NCBI RefSeq assembly: GCF_002211285.1
Contig: NZ_LOKX01000023.1
Coordinates: 62,001-126,000, forward strand
Direction of reading: 5' to 3'
Origin: Rhizobium sp. R635
Lineage (GTDB): Bacteria > Pseudomonadota > Alphaproteobacteria > Rhizobiales > Rhizobiaceae
Length of the DNA: 64,000 nt
Below, in pieces: positions 17,752-26,966 of this stretch. The notes under the pieces are model-generated. The model made no database searches. It had not been told where the DNA came from and saw only the letters and a list, made by a program, of their open reading frames with translations. Numbering within the stretch: the stretch's first letter is position 1; the number at the start of each line of letters is the position of its first letter. The translations under genes and the position numbers were made by a program.

Positions 17752-18188
17752 GGCGGGATCTTTCAGATGGGGAAGCTCAGGAAGCTGATCTAATGCATGA
17801 TCGCTGCAAATTAAACCCGCGCGTGGATCTTCCTCTTTCTCCAGCGCGCTGTCCTTCCGCGCCGGTGGCTCCCCCTATCCAAGGTGTGACCGAAAAACCC
17901 CGGTGGCCGCCTTGCTACAACTTGAGCGCACAAAAAAATCCGGCTCCCATTGTTTCGCATTTGCAGCATCCCTATTTTGTCTTTTGATAATAAACCGCCA
18001 TGAAAGGACTGCCCGTCCGATCTCCGACCGGGGAGCTGAGGGGCGTTGCTGCCGGGCTCCCGGCAGATCGTTGACACAATAATACCGCTCGTACATCCTG
18101 ATTTCCTTATGTCCTGCGCATGAAAATGTGCCGGCCAAGGGGGTTTCTGTTCTTGGGGATGGCGTGCCTTATGAGGATCATACCGAGA
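17752..18188. promoter_or_regulatory. Divergent intergenic region, with an 18-bp palindrome
   Basis: This stretch of about 440 bp separates the dehydrogenase and cyclase genes, which point away from each other. Small reading frames inside it have neither ribosome-binding sites nor family resemblance. The only clear structure is the perfect palindrome at 18049-18066. A TTGACA hexamer at 18071-18076 has no convincing -10 partner. Confidence 0.4.
18049..18066. promoter_or_regulatory. Candidate operator: CTGCCGGG-CT-CCCGGCAG
   Basis: Two perfect 8-base arms with a two-base centre lie about 120 bp upstream of the cyclase start. The two-base spacer is too short for a good RNA hairpin and fits a dimeric DNA-binding protein better. 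No regulator is assigned. Confidence 0.35.
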
Positions 18189-19532
18189 ATGAGCACGACC
18201 GAATCCAGCGTGTCCTCCATCCTGTTGGACCGGGTCGCTGAATGGCTGACGAACTCTTCGCTGGCTGGAGACGATCTTGAAAACATCGTGCGCGGCTTCT
18301 GCGAGAGGATTGCGGCCGCGGGCCTGCCGATAGCGCGCGTGCATCTCAGTTTTTCGATGCTGCATCCGCTCTACGATGCACTGAGCTTCACCTGGCGGCG
18401 CGCCAGCGGCGTCACTATCGAGGGCTTCCGCATGCCCGCAGGGCAGAAGCCGGATCGCTTCCTGCAGAGCCCCTACTACTATCTGCTCGACAACAACCTG
18501 CAGCACATCCGGCGCCGGCTGATGCAGGAGGGACCGGCCGAATTCCCGATCTTCGAGGACCTGCGCAAGGACGCCATCACCGATTACCTCGCCTTCGTGC
18601 AGCCTTTCGGCGACGGTTCCGTGCAGGGCATGATGGGCTCCTGGTCGACGGATCACCACAACGGCTTTTCCGACGACATGATCGACGCACTGCTCCGGAT
18701 GCAGGATCATCTGGCGGTCGCCGCCAAGATGGCGGTGCTCGGCAAGCTCGCCAACAACATGCTGACCACCTATCTCGGCGGCGATGCCGGCAAGCGGGTG
18801 CTGAACGGCCAGATCCGCCGCGGCGACGGCGAGACGATCCGCGCCGCGCTCGTCATGGGCGACATGCGCGAATCCACGATGTATGCCGAAAAGGAAGGCC
18901 GGCAGGCCTATATCGACACGCTGAACCAGTTCTTCGACGCGATCGCCGCCCCCTTCAACCGCAATGGCGGCGAAATCCTGAGCTTCCTCGGCGACGGTTT
19001 TCTCGCCGTCTATCCCTGCGGCCGCCACAAGGACCCGTCGAAAATCGCCTGCGAGGCCGCTCTTTCGGCCGTCCATCAGGCGCAGGCGCGGGTCGCCGAA
19101 CTCAACAGGGACCGCGAGCAGAAAGGTCTTTCCAGGGTCGGCTACGGCATCGGCCTGCATGTCGGCAACGTCATGTTCGGCAATGTCGGCCTCAAGGACC
19201 GCCTGACTTTCTCCGCCTTCGGCTCGGCGGTCAACGAGGTCCAGCGTCTGCAGATCCTTACCAAGAAATACGGCCGCGAGGTCGTCGCCAGCCAAGCCTT
19301 CGCCGGTTACTGCGGCGGCGAGTGGACGACGCTCGGAGAGGAAAAGCTGCGCGGCATCCGCCAGAAGGTGACGGTGCTGCAGCCGCGTGCGCCGGCCCCC
19401 GAGATCGACGCCGGCGAGGGCTTCCGCGAGGCCGTGCAGAACGGGCTTTCCGAAGCGGAGCAAGTCATCCTCCTGCATCGCGACGCCAAGAAACAGGTCA
19501 ATCGCACAACCATGGAGAAGTTCATCCAGTAA
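18189..19532 (+). CDS. Adenylate/guanylate cyclase, soluble, rhizobial type
   Basis: The 447-residue protein has no membrane helix. The first 200 residues form a helical/alpha-beta sensor-like domain common to a rhizobial cyclase subgroup. The class III domain (about 215-400) has 'ALVMGDMREST' (Asp225) and 'SFLGDGFLAVYP' (Asp269). The usual 'GD-x-VN-x-A-x-RL' element reads 'FGSAVNEVQRL', with Ser346 in place of Asp; Asn and Arg of the transition-state pair are kept. The start at 18189 (MSTTESS) is chosen for the GAGGAT at 18173; frames open further upstream begin with unlikely sequence. Substrate preference (ATP or GTP) is not fixed by sequence. Confidence 0.82.
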   Translation: MSTTESSVSSILLDRVAEWLTNSSLAGDDLENIVRGFCERIAAAGLPIARVHLSFSMLHPLYDALSFTWRRASGVTIEGFRMPAGQKPDRFLQSPYYYLLDNNLQHIRRRLMQEGPAEFPIFEDLRKDAITDYLAFVQPFGDGSVQGMMGSWSTDHHNGFSDDMIDALLRMQDHLAVAAKMAVLGKLANNMLTTYLGGDAGKRVLNGQIRRGDGETIRAALVMGDMRESTMYAEKEGRQAYIDTLNQFFDAIAAPFNRNGGEILSFLGDGFLAVYPCGRHKDPSKIACEAALSAVHQAQARVAELNRDREQKGLSRVGYGIGLHVGNVMFGNVGLKDRLTFSAFGSAVNEVQRLQILTKKYGREVVASQAFAGYCGGEWTTLGEEKLRGIRQKVTVLQPRAPAPEIDAGEGFREAVQNGLSEAEQVILLHRDAKKQVNRTTMEKFIQ

Positions 19533-19684
19533 GAGCTGCAACCCCTGTAAAATGAGCGCGCTCCGCCCGGTAGCTTCGGCGGGACGCGGCGATTTCCCCT
19601 GCAATTGTCATCAGCTAGACACCCCGTTTGCGGTACGATAGTGTGCCTTAACGGGAACATAGAAGACTGGGGAATTTCATTGGT

Positions 19685-21574
19685 ATGGCGTCTGCTGCCG
19701 ATCTGTTGCGTATTGAGAACCTCGACGTCTCCTTCTCGGTTTTCGGCGACCGGCTGCGTGTCGTAAAGGAAGCCAATCTCCGCATCCTTCCGGGCAAGGT
19801 CACCGCTCTCGTCGGTGAATCCGGCTCCGGCAAATCCGTGATCAGCCAGTCCGTCATGGGCATCCTGCCCAATCCGGCCAAGGCTTCCGGCCGTATCCTC
19901 TTCACCGATCCGCTCGACGGCAGCACGACCGATATCCTGTCGCTGCCGCGCGACAGCGAGGAGATGCGCGATCTGCGCGGCAAGCGCATGGCGACGATCT
20001 TCCAGGAGCCGATGACCTCGCTCTCGCCGCTGCATACGGTCGGCAACCAGATCAGCGAAGTGCTGCTGATTCATACCGACGTCGACAAGCAGGAGGCACG
20101 CGCCAGGACCGAGGAGATGCTCGGCCTCGTCGGCTTCTCCAATCCGCACCGCACCTACGACATGTATCCGTTCGAGCTGTCGGGCGGCATGCGCCAGCGC
20201 GCGATGATCGCCATGGCGCTGATCTGCAAGCCGGCGCTGCTGATCGCCGACGAGCCGACGACGGCGCTCGACGTGACGATCCAGGCGCAGATCCTCGAAC
20301 TGCTGCGCGACCTGCAGGCCAAGCTCGGCATGGCGATGCTGCTCATCACCCACGATCTCGGCATCGTCGCCAACATGGCCGACGAGGTGGTCGTCATCTA
20401 TCACGGCGAGATCATGGAGGCCGGGCCGGTCGAGGCCATCTTCCGCAATCCGCAGCACCCCTATCTCAAGGCGCTGATGGCCGCCGTTCCGCATTTCGAC
20501 ATGAAGCCCGGCGAGCGGCTGAAAGCGCTGCGCGACGTGCCGGTCAATCTCGAAACGCTCGTGGGCAAGAAGAAGCCGCTGCAGGCGGAGACGCCTGGCG
20601 TGCTGCTTTCGGTCGCCAATCTCTCCAAGACCTACAGGACGCGAAAGCGCAGTTTGCTCGGCAGGCAGGAAGCCACCGTCGTGCACGCGGTCGACGATGT
20701 CAGCTTCGACATCCGCCGGGGCGAATGTCTCGGCCTGGTGGGCGAATCCGGCTGTGGCAAGACCACTCTCAGCAAGATCCTGATGCGCGCCGTCACGCCT
20801 GACAATGGTGCGGTGGTGTTCAACGACGGCAAGGACGTGATCGACGTCCTCTCCGTCAAGGGCTCAGAGCTGCAGGAACTGCGCACCAAGATCCAGATGG
20901 TGTTCCAGGACCCGGTCTCCTCGCTCTCGCCGCGCATGACGGTGCGCAACATTCTGAGCGAACCGCTCGAAATCCACGACCGCGGCGACAGCGCCGAGCG
21001 CAAGCGCAAGGTCGAGGGGCTGATGGGCGCGATCGGCCTCGACAAGCGCTACCTCAGCCGTTACCCGCACAGTTTTTCGGGCGGCCAGCGCCAGCGCATC
21101 GGCATCGCTCGCGCTCTGGCGCTTGGCCCCAAGCTCGTCATCCTCGACGAGCCGGTCTCGGCCCTCGACGTCTCGGTACAGGCGCAGATCCTCAACCTGT
21201 TGAAGGACCTGCAGAAAGAGCTGGGGCTGACCTATCTCTTCATCTCGCACAATCTCGCGGTCGTCGATTACATGGCCGACCGCATCGCTGTCATGTGCAA
21301 GGGCCGCATCGTCGAGATCGCGCCGCGCGAAATCATCCTGCGCGATCCGGTGCATCCCTATACGAAATCGCTGCTCGCCGCCGTCCCCTTCCCCGATCTC
21401 GACCGGCCGCTCGATTTCAAGGCGCTCCGGGAAAACGGCGCCGCCGACAAGCAGAATTGGGGCGTAACCTTCACCGCCGAGCATGACGACGCGTCCGAGC
21501 TTGCCTATGCCGACCTCGGCGACGGCCATCTGGTGCGCGCCCGCAAGGGCGCCGATATCAGGGAGTTGCGCTGA
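19685..21574 (+). CDS. Peptide-type ABC importer, fused double ATPase
   Basis: The 629-residue protein carries two complete ATPase domains. Domain 1 has Walker A 'GESGSGKS' (44-51), signature 'LSGGMRQR' and Walker B 'LLIADEPTTALD'. Domain 2 has Walker A 'GESGCGKT' (353-360), signature 'FSGGQRQR' and Walker B 'LVILDEPVSALD'. Each domain has an oligopeptide-transporter C-terminal extension (HPYLKALMAAVP; HPYTKSLLAAVP). This is the YejF/DppDF-like layout of importers for peptides or related compounds. It is the first gene of a four-gene operon; its TGA overlaps the next ATG. In the classical yej order the ATPase gene is last, so gene order here differs. Confidence 0.92.
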   Translation: MASAADLLRIENLDVSFSVFGDRLRVVKEANLRILPGKVTALVGESGSGKSVISQSVMGILPNPAKASGRILFTDPLDGSTTDILSLPRDSEEMRDLRGKRMATIFQEPMTSLSPLHTVGNQISEVLLIHTDVDKQEARARTEEMLGLVGFSNPHRTYDMYPFELSGGMRQRAMIAMALICKPALLIADEPTTALDVTIQAQILELLRDLQAKLGMAMLLITHDLGIVANMADEVVVIYHGEIMEAGPVEAIFRNPQHPYLKALMAAVPHFDMKPGERLKALRDVPVNLETLVGKKKPLQAETPGVLLSVANLSKTYRTRKRSLLGRQEATVVHAVDDVSFDIRRGECLGLVGESGCGKTTLSKILMRAVTPDNGAVVFNDGKDVIDVLSVKGSELQELRTKIQMVFQDPVSSLSPRMTVRNILSEPLEIHDRGDSAERKRKVEGLMGAIGLDKRYLSRYPHSFSGGQRQRIGIARALALGPKLVILDEPVSALDVSVQAQILNLLKDLQKELGLTYLFISHNLAVVDYMADRIAVMCKGRIVEIAPREIILRDPVHPYTKSLLAAVPFPDLDRPLDFKALRENGAADKQNWGVTFTAEHDDASELAYADLGDGHLVRARKGADIRELR

Positions 21575-23481
21575 TGGTGACGCGTCGCACATTCCTCGGC
21601 GGCCTCGTCGGCGCGGCGATCGCGCCCGCGGTGCTGCGCGCCCAACAAATCGCCGAGCCGGAATTCCTGAAGGAGCGGCTTAGCGCCGGCAGCCTGCCGT
21701 CGATGGCCGAGCGCATTCCGCTTCGCCCGCGCATCGTCAACCTGAAGGAGATGGGGCTCGCCCCAGGCGCCTATGGCGGCACGGTGCGCACCATCATCGG
21801 CAGTCAGCGCGACATCCGCTTCATGACGATCTACGGCTATTCCCGCCTGGTCGGCTATGACAAGCACCTGCAATTCCAGCCTGATATCCTGGCGGCCTTC
21901 CAGTCCGAGGACGACACGGTCTTCACCTTCACGCTGCGCGAGGGCCATAAATGGTCCGACGGCGAACCCTTCACCGCTGACGATTTCCGCTACTGGTGGG
22001 AAGACGTCATCCTGAATGACAAGCTGACGCCCGGCGGCGGCGCGCTGGAGCTGCGCCCGCACGGCAATCTGCCGCGCTTCGAGATGCTCGATCCGCTGAC
22101 CGTGCGCTACACTTGGGAAAAGCCCAATCCGATGTTCCTGCCGACGCTGGCAGGCCCCCAGCCGCTCGTCATCTTCGGGCCGGCACATTACCTCAAGCAG
22201 TTCCACAAGAAGTTCCAGCCCGACGAGGCGAAGATGGAACAGATGATGAAGGCCAGCCGCGTCAAGAAGTGGCAGGACCTGCACATCAAGATGGCGCGCT
22301 CCTACCGCCCCGAGAATCCGAACCTGCCGACGCTCGATCCCTGGCACAACACGACACCGCTGCCGGCCGATCAATTCGTCTTCGAGCGCAATGCGTTCTT
22401 TCACCGCGTCGATGAGAACGGCAGGCAGCTTCCCTATCTCGACCGTTTCGTCCTCAACGTCTCCTCCTCATCGATCATCGCCGCCAAGGCAGGCGCCGGC
22501 GAAGCGGACCTCCAGGCGACCGGCATCGATTTCAACGACTACACCTTCCTGAAGGAGGCCGAGAAGCGTTTCCCGGTGAAGGTCAACCTCTGGAAGGTCG
22601 CGCGCGGCTCGCGCATCACGCTGCTGCCGAACCTCAACTGCGCCGACGAGGTGTGGCGCGGCCTCTTCCGCGACGTGCGCCTGCGCCGGGCCCTGTCGCT
22701 GGCGATCGACCGGCACGAGATCAACATGGTCGCCTTCTATGGCCTGGGCACGCCGAGCGCCGATACCGTCCTGCCCGACAGCCCGCTCTTCAAGCAGGAA
22801 TATGCCGATGCTTTCGTGAAGTTCGATCCGGACGAGGCCAATCGCCTGCTCGACGAACTCGGCCTGACCAAGCGCGGCGATGACGGCATCCGGCTGCTGC
22901 CCGACGGGCGTCGCGCCGAGATCACCGTCGAGACCGCCGGCGAGAGTAATCTCGATACCGACGTGCTCGAACTGGTGCACGACCACTGGGCCAATATCGG
23001 CCTTGCGCTCTATACCCGCACGTCGCAGCGCGACGTCTTCCGCAACCGCGCCATGAGCGGCTCGATCATGATGTCGATCTGGTATGGCCTCGACAACGGC
23101 GTGCCGACGGCCGACATGTCGCCCTCGGGGCTCGCGCCGACGCTCGACGATCAGCTGCAATGGCCGCTCTGGGGCATGCATTACCTCTCCGCCGGCCAGG
23201 AAGGCGTCGCACCCGACCTGCCGGAGGCGGCCGAACTGGTCGATCTTCTCAAACAATGGGGGTCGACGGCGAAATTCGAGGAACGCCAGGTGATCTGGCA
23301 CAAGATGCTGTCGCTCTATACGCAGCAGGTCTTCTCGATCGGCCTCATCAACAGCACGCTGCAGCCGATCCTTCGCGCCGCCAAGCTGCAGAACCTGCCG
23401 GAGAAAGCGCTCTACGGCTTCGATCCCACCTCCTATCTCGGCGTCTACATGCCGGATGCATTCTGGTACAAGGAGGCCTGA
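21574..23481 (+). CDS. Peptide-type ABC importer, substrate-binding protein (Tat signal)
   Basis: The 635-residue protein belongs to the SBP_bac_5 family: 'SRLVGYDKHLQFQPDILAAF', 'FTFTLREGHKWSDGEPFTAD' and 'RLRRALSLAIDRHEI' are typical blocks. The N-terminus reads MVTRRTFLGGLVGAAIAPAV, a twin-arginine (Tat) type signal (Arg4-Arg5, then F-L), so the protein may be folded before export. At over 600 residues it is longer than DppA/OppA (about 540), like YejA-type proteins. The ligand cannot be told from sequence. It overlaps the ATPase gene by one base. Confidence 0.88.
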   Translation: MVTRRTFLGGLVGAAIAPAVLRAQQIAEPEFLKERLSAGSLPSMAERIPLRPRIVNLKEMGLAPGAYGGTVRTIIGSQRDIRFMTIYGYSRLVGYDKHLQFQPDILAAFQSEDDTVFTFTLREGHKWSDGEPFTADDFRYWWEDVILNDKLTPGGGALELRPHGNLPRFEMLDPLTVRYTWEKPNPMFLPTLAGPQPLVIFGPAHYLKQFHKKFQPDEAKMEQMMKASRVKKWQDLHIKMARSYRPENPNLPTLDPWHNTTPLPADQFVFERNAFFHRVDENGRQLPYLDRFVLNVSSSSIIAAKAGAGEADLQATGIDFNDYTFLKEAEKRFPVKVNLWKVARGSRITLLPNLNCADEVWRGLFRDVRLRRALSLAIDRHEINMVAFYGLGTPSADTVLPDSPLFKQEYADAFVKFDPDEANRLLDELGLTKRGDDGIRLLPDGRRAEITVETAGESNLDTDVLELVHDHWANIGLALYTRTSQRDVFRNRAMSGSIMMSIWYGLDNGVPTADMSPSGLAPTLDDQLQWPLWGMHYLSAGQEGVAPDLPEAAELVDLLKQWGSTAKFEERQVIWHKMLSLYTQQVFSIGLINSTLQPILRAAKLQNLPEKALYGFDPTSYLGVYMPDAFWYKEA

Positions 23482-23484
23482 GGC

Positions 23485-24483
23485 GTGCTCAGATACATTC
23501 TCTGGCGCATCGCCGCCATGGTGCCGACGCTCTTCGTCATTTCGGCGCTGGTCTTTACCATCATCGAGCTGCCGCCGGGCGACTTCTTCGAGAGCCAGAT
23601 CGCCGAGCTGCGCGCCTCCGGCGAGACCGCCAACCTCCAGGAAATCGAGGAGATGCGCCAGCAATACGGCTTCGACAAACCGGAGATCGTGCGCTATTTC
23701 TACTGGGTCGGCGGCATGCTGCACGGCGACTTCGGCTACTCCTTCGAATATCAGCTGCCGGTCTCCGACGTGGTCGGCGACCGCCTGTGGCTGACGATCC
23801 TCGTCTCCTTCACGACGATCCTGCTCACCTGGCTGATCGCCTTCCCGATCGGCATCTATTCGGCCACGCATCAATACAGCTGGGGTGACTACGGGCTGAC
23901 CTTCCTCGGCCTGCTCGGCATCGCCATCCCGAACTTCATGCTGGCGCTGATCCTGATGTATTTCGCCAATGTCTGGTTCGGGCTGTCGATCGGCCATCTG
24001 ATGGACCAGCAATATCTCAATGCGCCGATGAGCTGGGAAAAGGCGAAGTCGATCCTCGGCCATCTCTGGATTCCCGTCATCATCGTCGGTACGGCCGGCA
24101 CGGCCGGCATGATCCGGCGGCTCCGCGCCAATCTTCTCGACGAGATGCAGAAGCAATATGTGACGACGGCCCGCGCCAAGGGCCTGCATCCGATGCGGGC
24201 GCTGGTCAAATATCCGCTGCGCATGGCGCTCAACTTCTTCGTCGCCGATATCGGCTCGATCCTGCCCTCGATCATTTCGGGCGCCGAGATCGTCGCCATC
24301 GTGCTGTCGCTGGAAACCACCGGGCCGATGTTGATCAAGGCGTTGCAGAGCCAGGACATGTACCTTGCCGGCTCCTTCCTGATGTTCCTTGCCTTCCTGA
24401 ACGTCATCGGCGTGCTGATTTCCGATATCGCGCTCGGCTTCCTCGATCCCCGCATCCGTCTGCAAGGCAGGAGCACCAAATAA
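23485..24483 (+). CDS. Peptide-type ABC importer, permease 1
   Basis: The 332-residue permease (BPD_transp_1 family) starts 'MLRYILWRIAAMVPTLFVIS', the typical DppB/OppB/YejB N-terminus, with about six helices and the cytoplasmic coupling loop 'QYVTTARAKGLHPMRALVKY' (EAA-type: A-R-A-K-G). The start is GTG at 23485, three bases after the binding-protein stop, with AAGGAGG upstream. It pairs with the next gene to form the membrane channel. Confidence 0.92.
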   Translation: MLRYILWRIAAMVPTLFVISALVFTIIELPPGDFFESQIAELRASGETANLQEIEEMRQQYGFDKPEIVRYFYWVGGMLHGDFGYSFEYQLPVSDVVGDRLWLTILVSFTTILLTWLIAFPIGIYSATHQYSWGDYGLTFLGLLGIAIPNFMLALILMYFANVWFGLSIGHLMDQQYLNAPMSWEKAKSILGHLWIPVIIVGTAGTAGMIRRLRANLLDEMQKQYVTTARAKGLHPMRALVKYPLRMALNFFVADIGSILPSIISGAEIVAIVLSLETTGPMLIKALQSQDMYLAGSFLMFLAFLNVIGVLISDIALGFLDPRIRLQGRSTK

Positions 24484-25655
24484 TGTCGCCCCTTCCCGCA
24501 CCCGGCGCGCCGCTTCCGCACTACGTCTCGACCGCTCCTTTCGATCCGCACGCGACCGAGACGATGACGGCTGCGCAGTCGCGCATCCATCTCGCCTCGC
24601 AGAAGCAGCTGATGTGGTGGAAGTTCAAGCAGCACAGGCTTGCCTTGATCTCCGGCATCTTTCTCGCCGTCACCTACCTGATGATCCTGATCGTCGAGTT
24701 CCTGGCGCCCTACGGCCTGCACACGCGCAACGTCGATTTCATCCATGCGCCGCCGCAGCGCGTCCACTTCTTCGACAAGGGTGAGTTTGTCGGTCCCTTC
24801 GTCTACGGGCGCACCATGACGCTCGACCTCGATACACTGCACCGCGTCTATACCGATAGGCCGAACGACGTGCAGCCGATCCGGTTCTTCTGCCGTGGCG
24901 ATTCCTACAAGTTCTGGGGTGTCGTCGCCTCGAACTATCATCTGGTCTGCCCGTCGATCGGCGGCCAGATGTTCCTGCTCGGCACCGACCGGCTCGGCCG
25001 CGACGTCCTCTCGCGCATCCTCTACGGCGCGCGGATATCGCTGACGATCGGTCTCATCGGCATCGCCATCAGCTTCGTGCTCGGCATCGTCATCGGCGGC
25101 CTCGCCGGCTACTGGGGCGGCATTTTCGATCTCATCGTCCAGCGCCTGATCGAAGTGCTGCAGTCGCTGCCGAGCCTGCCGCTGTGGATGGCGCTGGCCG
25201 CCATCATGCCGGTGACGTGGAGCCCGATCGTCATCTATTTCGGCATAACGGTCATCCTCGGCATCATCGACTGGACGGGCCTTGCCCGCGCCGTGCGCTC
25301 CAAGCTGCTGGCGCTGCGCGAGGAGGATTACGTGCAGGCCGCACAGCTGATGGGCGCCAGCACGCCGCGCATCATCGGCCGGCATCTGGTGCCGGGCTTC
25401 ATGTCGCACCTCATTGCCTCTGCGACGATTTCGATCCCCGGCATGATCCTCGGCGAGACCGCGCTTTCCTTCCTCGGCCTCGGCCTTCGCCCGCCGATCA
25501 CCAGCTGGGGTATTCTGCTGACCGAGGCAAAAAGCGTCAGCGTCATCGCCTTCTATCCTTGGCTGCTCTTTCCGATCATTCCTGTTGTTCTTGTCATTTT
25601 GGCATTCAACTTTCTGGGAGACGGCTTGCGTGATGCGGCAGATCCCTACAAATAG
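24483..25655 (+). CDS. Peptide-type ABC importer, permease 2
   Basis: The 390-residue permease has the DppC/OppC/YejE pattern: cytoplasmic N-terminus, helix 1 near residues 54-75, then an extracytoplasmic loop of about 100 residues before 'LLGTDRLGRDVLSRILYGAR', the conserved entry to the core. The coupling loop is 'DYVQAAQLMGASTPRIIGRH' and the C-terminal core is 'ALSFLGLGLRPPITSWG'. The long loop is as in YejE-type proteins. The ATG overlaps the stop of permease 1. It ends 96 bp before the first glycosyltransferase of the next cluster. Confidence 0.92.
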   Translation: MSPLPAPGAPLPHYVSTAPFDPHATETMTAAQSRIHLASQKQLMWWKFKQHRLALISGIFLAVTYLMILIVEFLAPYGLHTRNVDFIHAPPQRVHFFDKGEFVGPFVYGRTMTLDLDTLHRVYTDRPNDVQPIRFFCRGDSYKFWGVVASNYHLVCPSIGGQMFLLGTDRLGRDVLSRILYGARISLTIGLIGIAISFVLGIVIGGLAGYWGGIFDLIVQRLIEVLQSLPSLPLWMALAAIMPVTWSPIVIYFGITVILGIIDWTGLARAVRSKLLALREEDYVQAAQLMGASTPRIIGRHLVPGFMSHLIASATISIPGMILGETALSFLGLGLRPPITSWGILLTEAKSVSVIAFYPWLLFPIIPVVLVILAFNFLGDGLRDAADPYK

Positions 25656-25751
25656 CAGCAAGCTCGGCGGCGCCTTCCGGCACCGCCCCCGCCTCGTGGC
25701 CTCCGGACGGTGGGGGTGCTAAAAATGTTGTTCACCCCGGAGGGAACGCCC

Positions 25752-26957
25752 ATGGCCAGACGTCTCGAAGATGCACGCATCCTCATGTATAGCCACGACA
25801 CCTTCGGCCTTGGCCATCTCAGGCGCTGTCGCGCCATCGCCCATGCGCTGGTGGAAGATTATCGCGGTCTCAACATCCTGATCATTTCGGGCGCCACGAT
25901 CGCCGGCGCCTTCGATTACCGCGCCCGCGTCGACTTCGTGAAGATCCCAAGCGTCATCAAGCTGCGCAACGGCGAATATACGTCGCTTGCCAGCCATATC
26001 GACCTGCACGAAACGCTGAAGATGCGCGAATCGAGCATTCGCCACACGGCCGAGACCTTCCAGCCCGATATCTTCATCGTCGACAAGGAGCCGATGGGGC
26101 TGAAGGGAGAGGTCGAGGATACGCTCGCCTATCTCAAGGCCCGCGGCACCGTGCTGGTGCTCGGGCTTCGCGAGATCATGGACGCGCCGCATCTGCTCGA
26201 CGCCGAGTGGAAGAAGAACGGCATCATGCAGAAGATCGACCAATATTACGACAGCGTCTGGGTTTACGGTCCGCCTGATTTCTACGATCCGCTCGTTGGT
26301 CTCGACGTACCGGCCAGCCTGCGCCGGAAGATGGATTTCGTCGGCTTCCTGCAGCGCAGCGTCTCCAGGGGCAAGAGCTCGGTCAACGCCCGCAAGGACA
26401 ATTACCTCCTCGTCACCACGGGCGGCGGCGGCGACGGCTCCGATCTGGTCCACGACGTTATGAACGCCTACGAGGCCGATCCGACGCTGACGCAGAAGGC
26501 GCTCGTCGTGCTCGGGCCTTATATGCCGGCGGCCGAGCGCGCCAAGCTGGTGCAGAAGGGGGAAGCCATTCCCTATATCGAAGTGATCGAGTTCGACAAT
26601 CACATGGAAGAACTGATCGACGGCGCCACCGGCGTCGTCGCCATGGGCGGCTACAACACCTATTGCGAGATTCTCTCCTTCGACAAGCCGGCCCTCATCG
26701 TGCCGCGCGTCAAGCCGCGCGAGGAACAGCTGCTGCGCGCCCAGCGGGCAAGCGCGCTCGGCCTTGTCGATATGCTGCTGCCGGAACAGTCGGCCGATCC
26801 GAGCATCATGGCAGAGGCGCTGAAGCGTCTGCCCTCCCGTCTGCCGCCGTCGAAGAGCGGCAGCAATATGCATCTCGAAGGGCTCGATCATATTTCGCAG
26901 ACCGTCGGCCGATGGATCGACGGCCGCGCCAGCCACCTTGCCCTCGTCGCAGAATAG
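25752..26957 (+). CDS. MurG-like (GT28-type) glycosyltransferase 1
   Basis: The 401-residue protein has a GT-B fold of the GT28/MurG kind: N-terminal 'ILMYSHDTFGLGHLRRCRAI' (glycine-rich acceptor loop) and C-terminal 'GVVAMGGYNTYCEILSFDKP', followed by 'PREEQLLRAQRASALG', the nucleotide-sugar donor motif (E-Q-x2-R-A). The start at 25752 is supported by GGAGGG six bases upstream; an earlier ATG in frame at 25710 is not. It is the first of three adjacent glycosyltransferases. Donor and acceptor are unknown. Confidence 0.85.
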   Translation: MARRLEDARILMYSHDTFGLGHLRRCRAIAHALVEDYRGLNILIISGATIAGAFDYRARVDFVKIPSVIKLRNGEYTSLASHIDLHETLKMRESSIRHTAETFQPDIFIVDKEPMGLKGEVEDTLAYLKARGTVLVLGLREIMDAPHLLDAEWKKNGIMQKIDQYYDSVWVYGPPDFYDPLVGLDVPASLRRKMDFVGFLQRSVSRGKSSVNARKDNYLLVTTGGGGDGSDLVHDVMNAYEADPTLTQKALVVLGPYMPAAERAKLVQKGEAIPYIEVIEFDNHMEELIDGATGVVAMGGYNTYCEILSFDKPALIVPRVKPREEQLLRAQRASALGLVDMLLPEQSADPSIMAEALKRLPSRLPPSKSGSNMHLEGLDHISQTVGRWIDGRASHLALVAE

Positions 26958-26966
26958 GGCAAAACC

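Noticed and set aside
17793..17987. 64-codon frame in the gap before the soluble cyclase
   Set aside because: It has no ribosome-binding site, no hydrophobic or domain pattern, and a proline/cysteine-rich chance composition.
22468..24501. 677-codon minus-strand frame opposite the importer binding-protein and permease genes
   Set aside because: The sequence is a charged shadow without any motif and no ribosome-binding site, while the plus strand encodes recognisable proteins.
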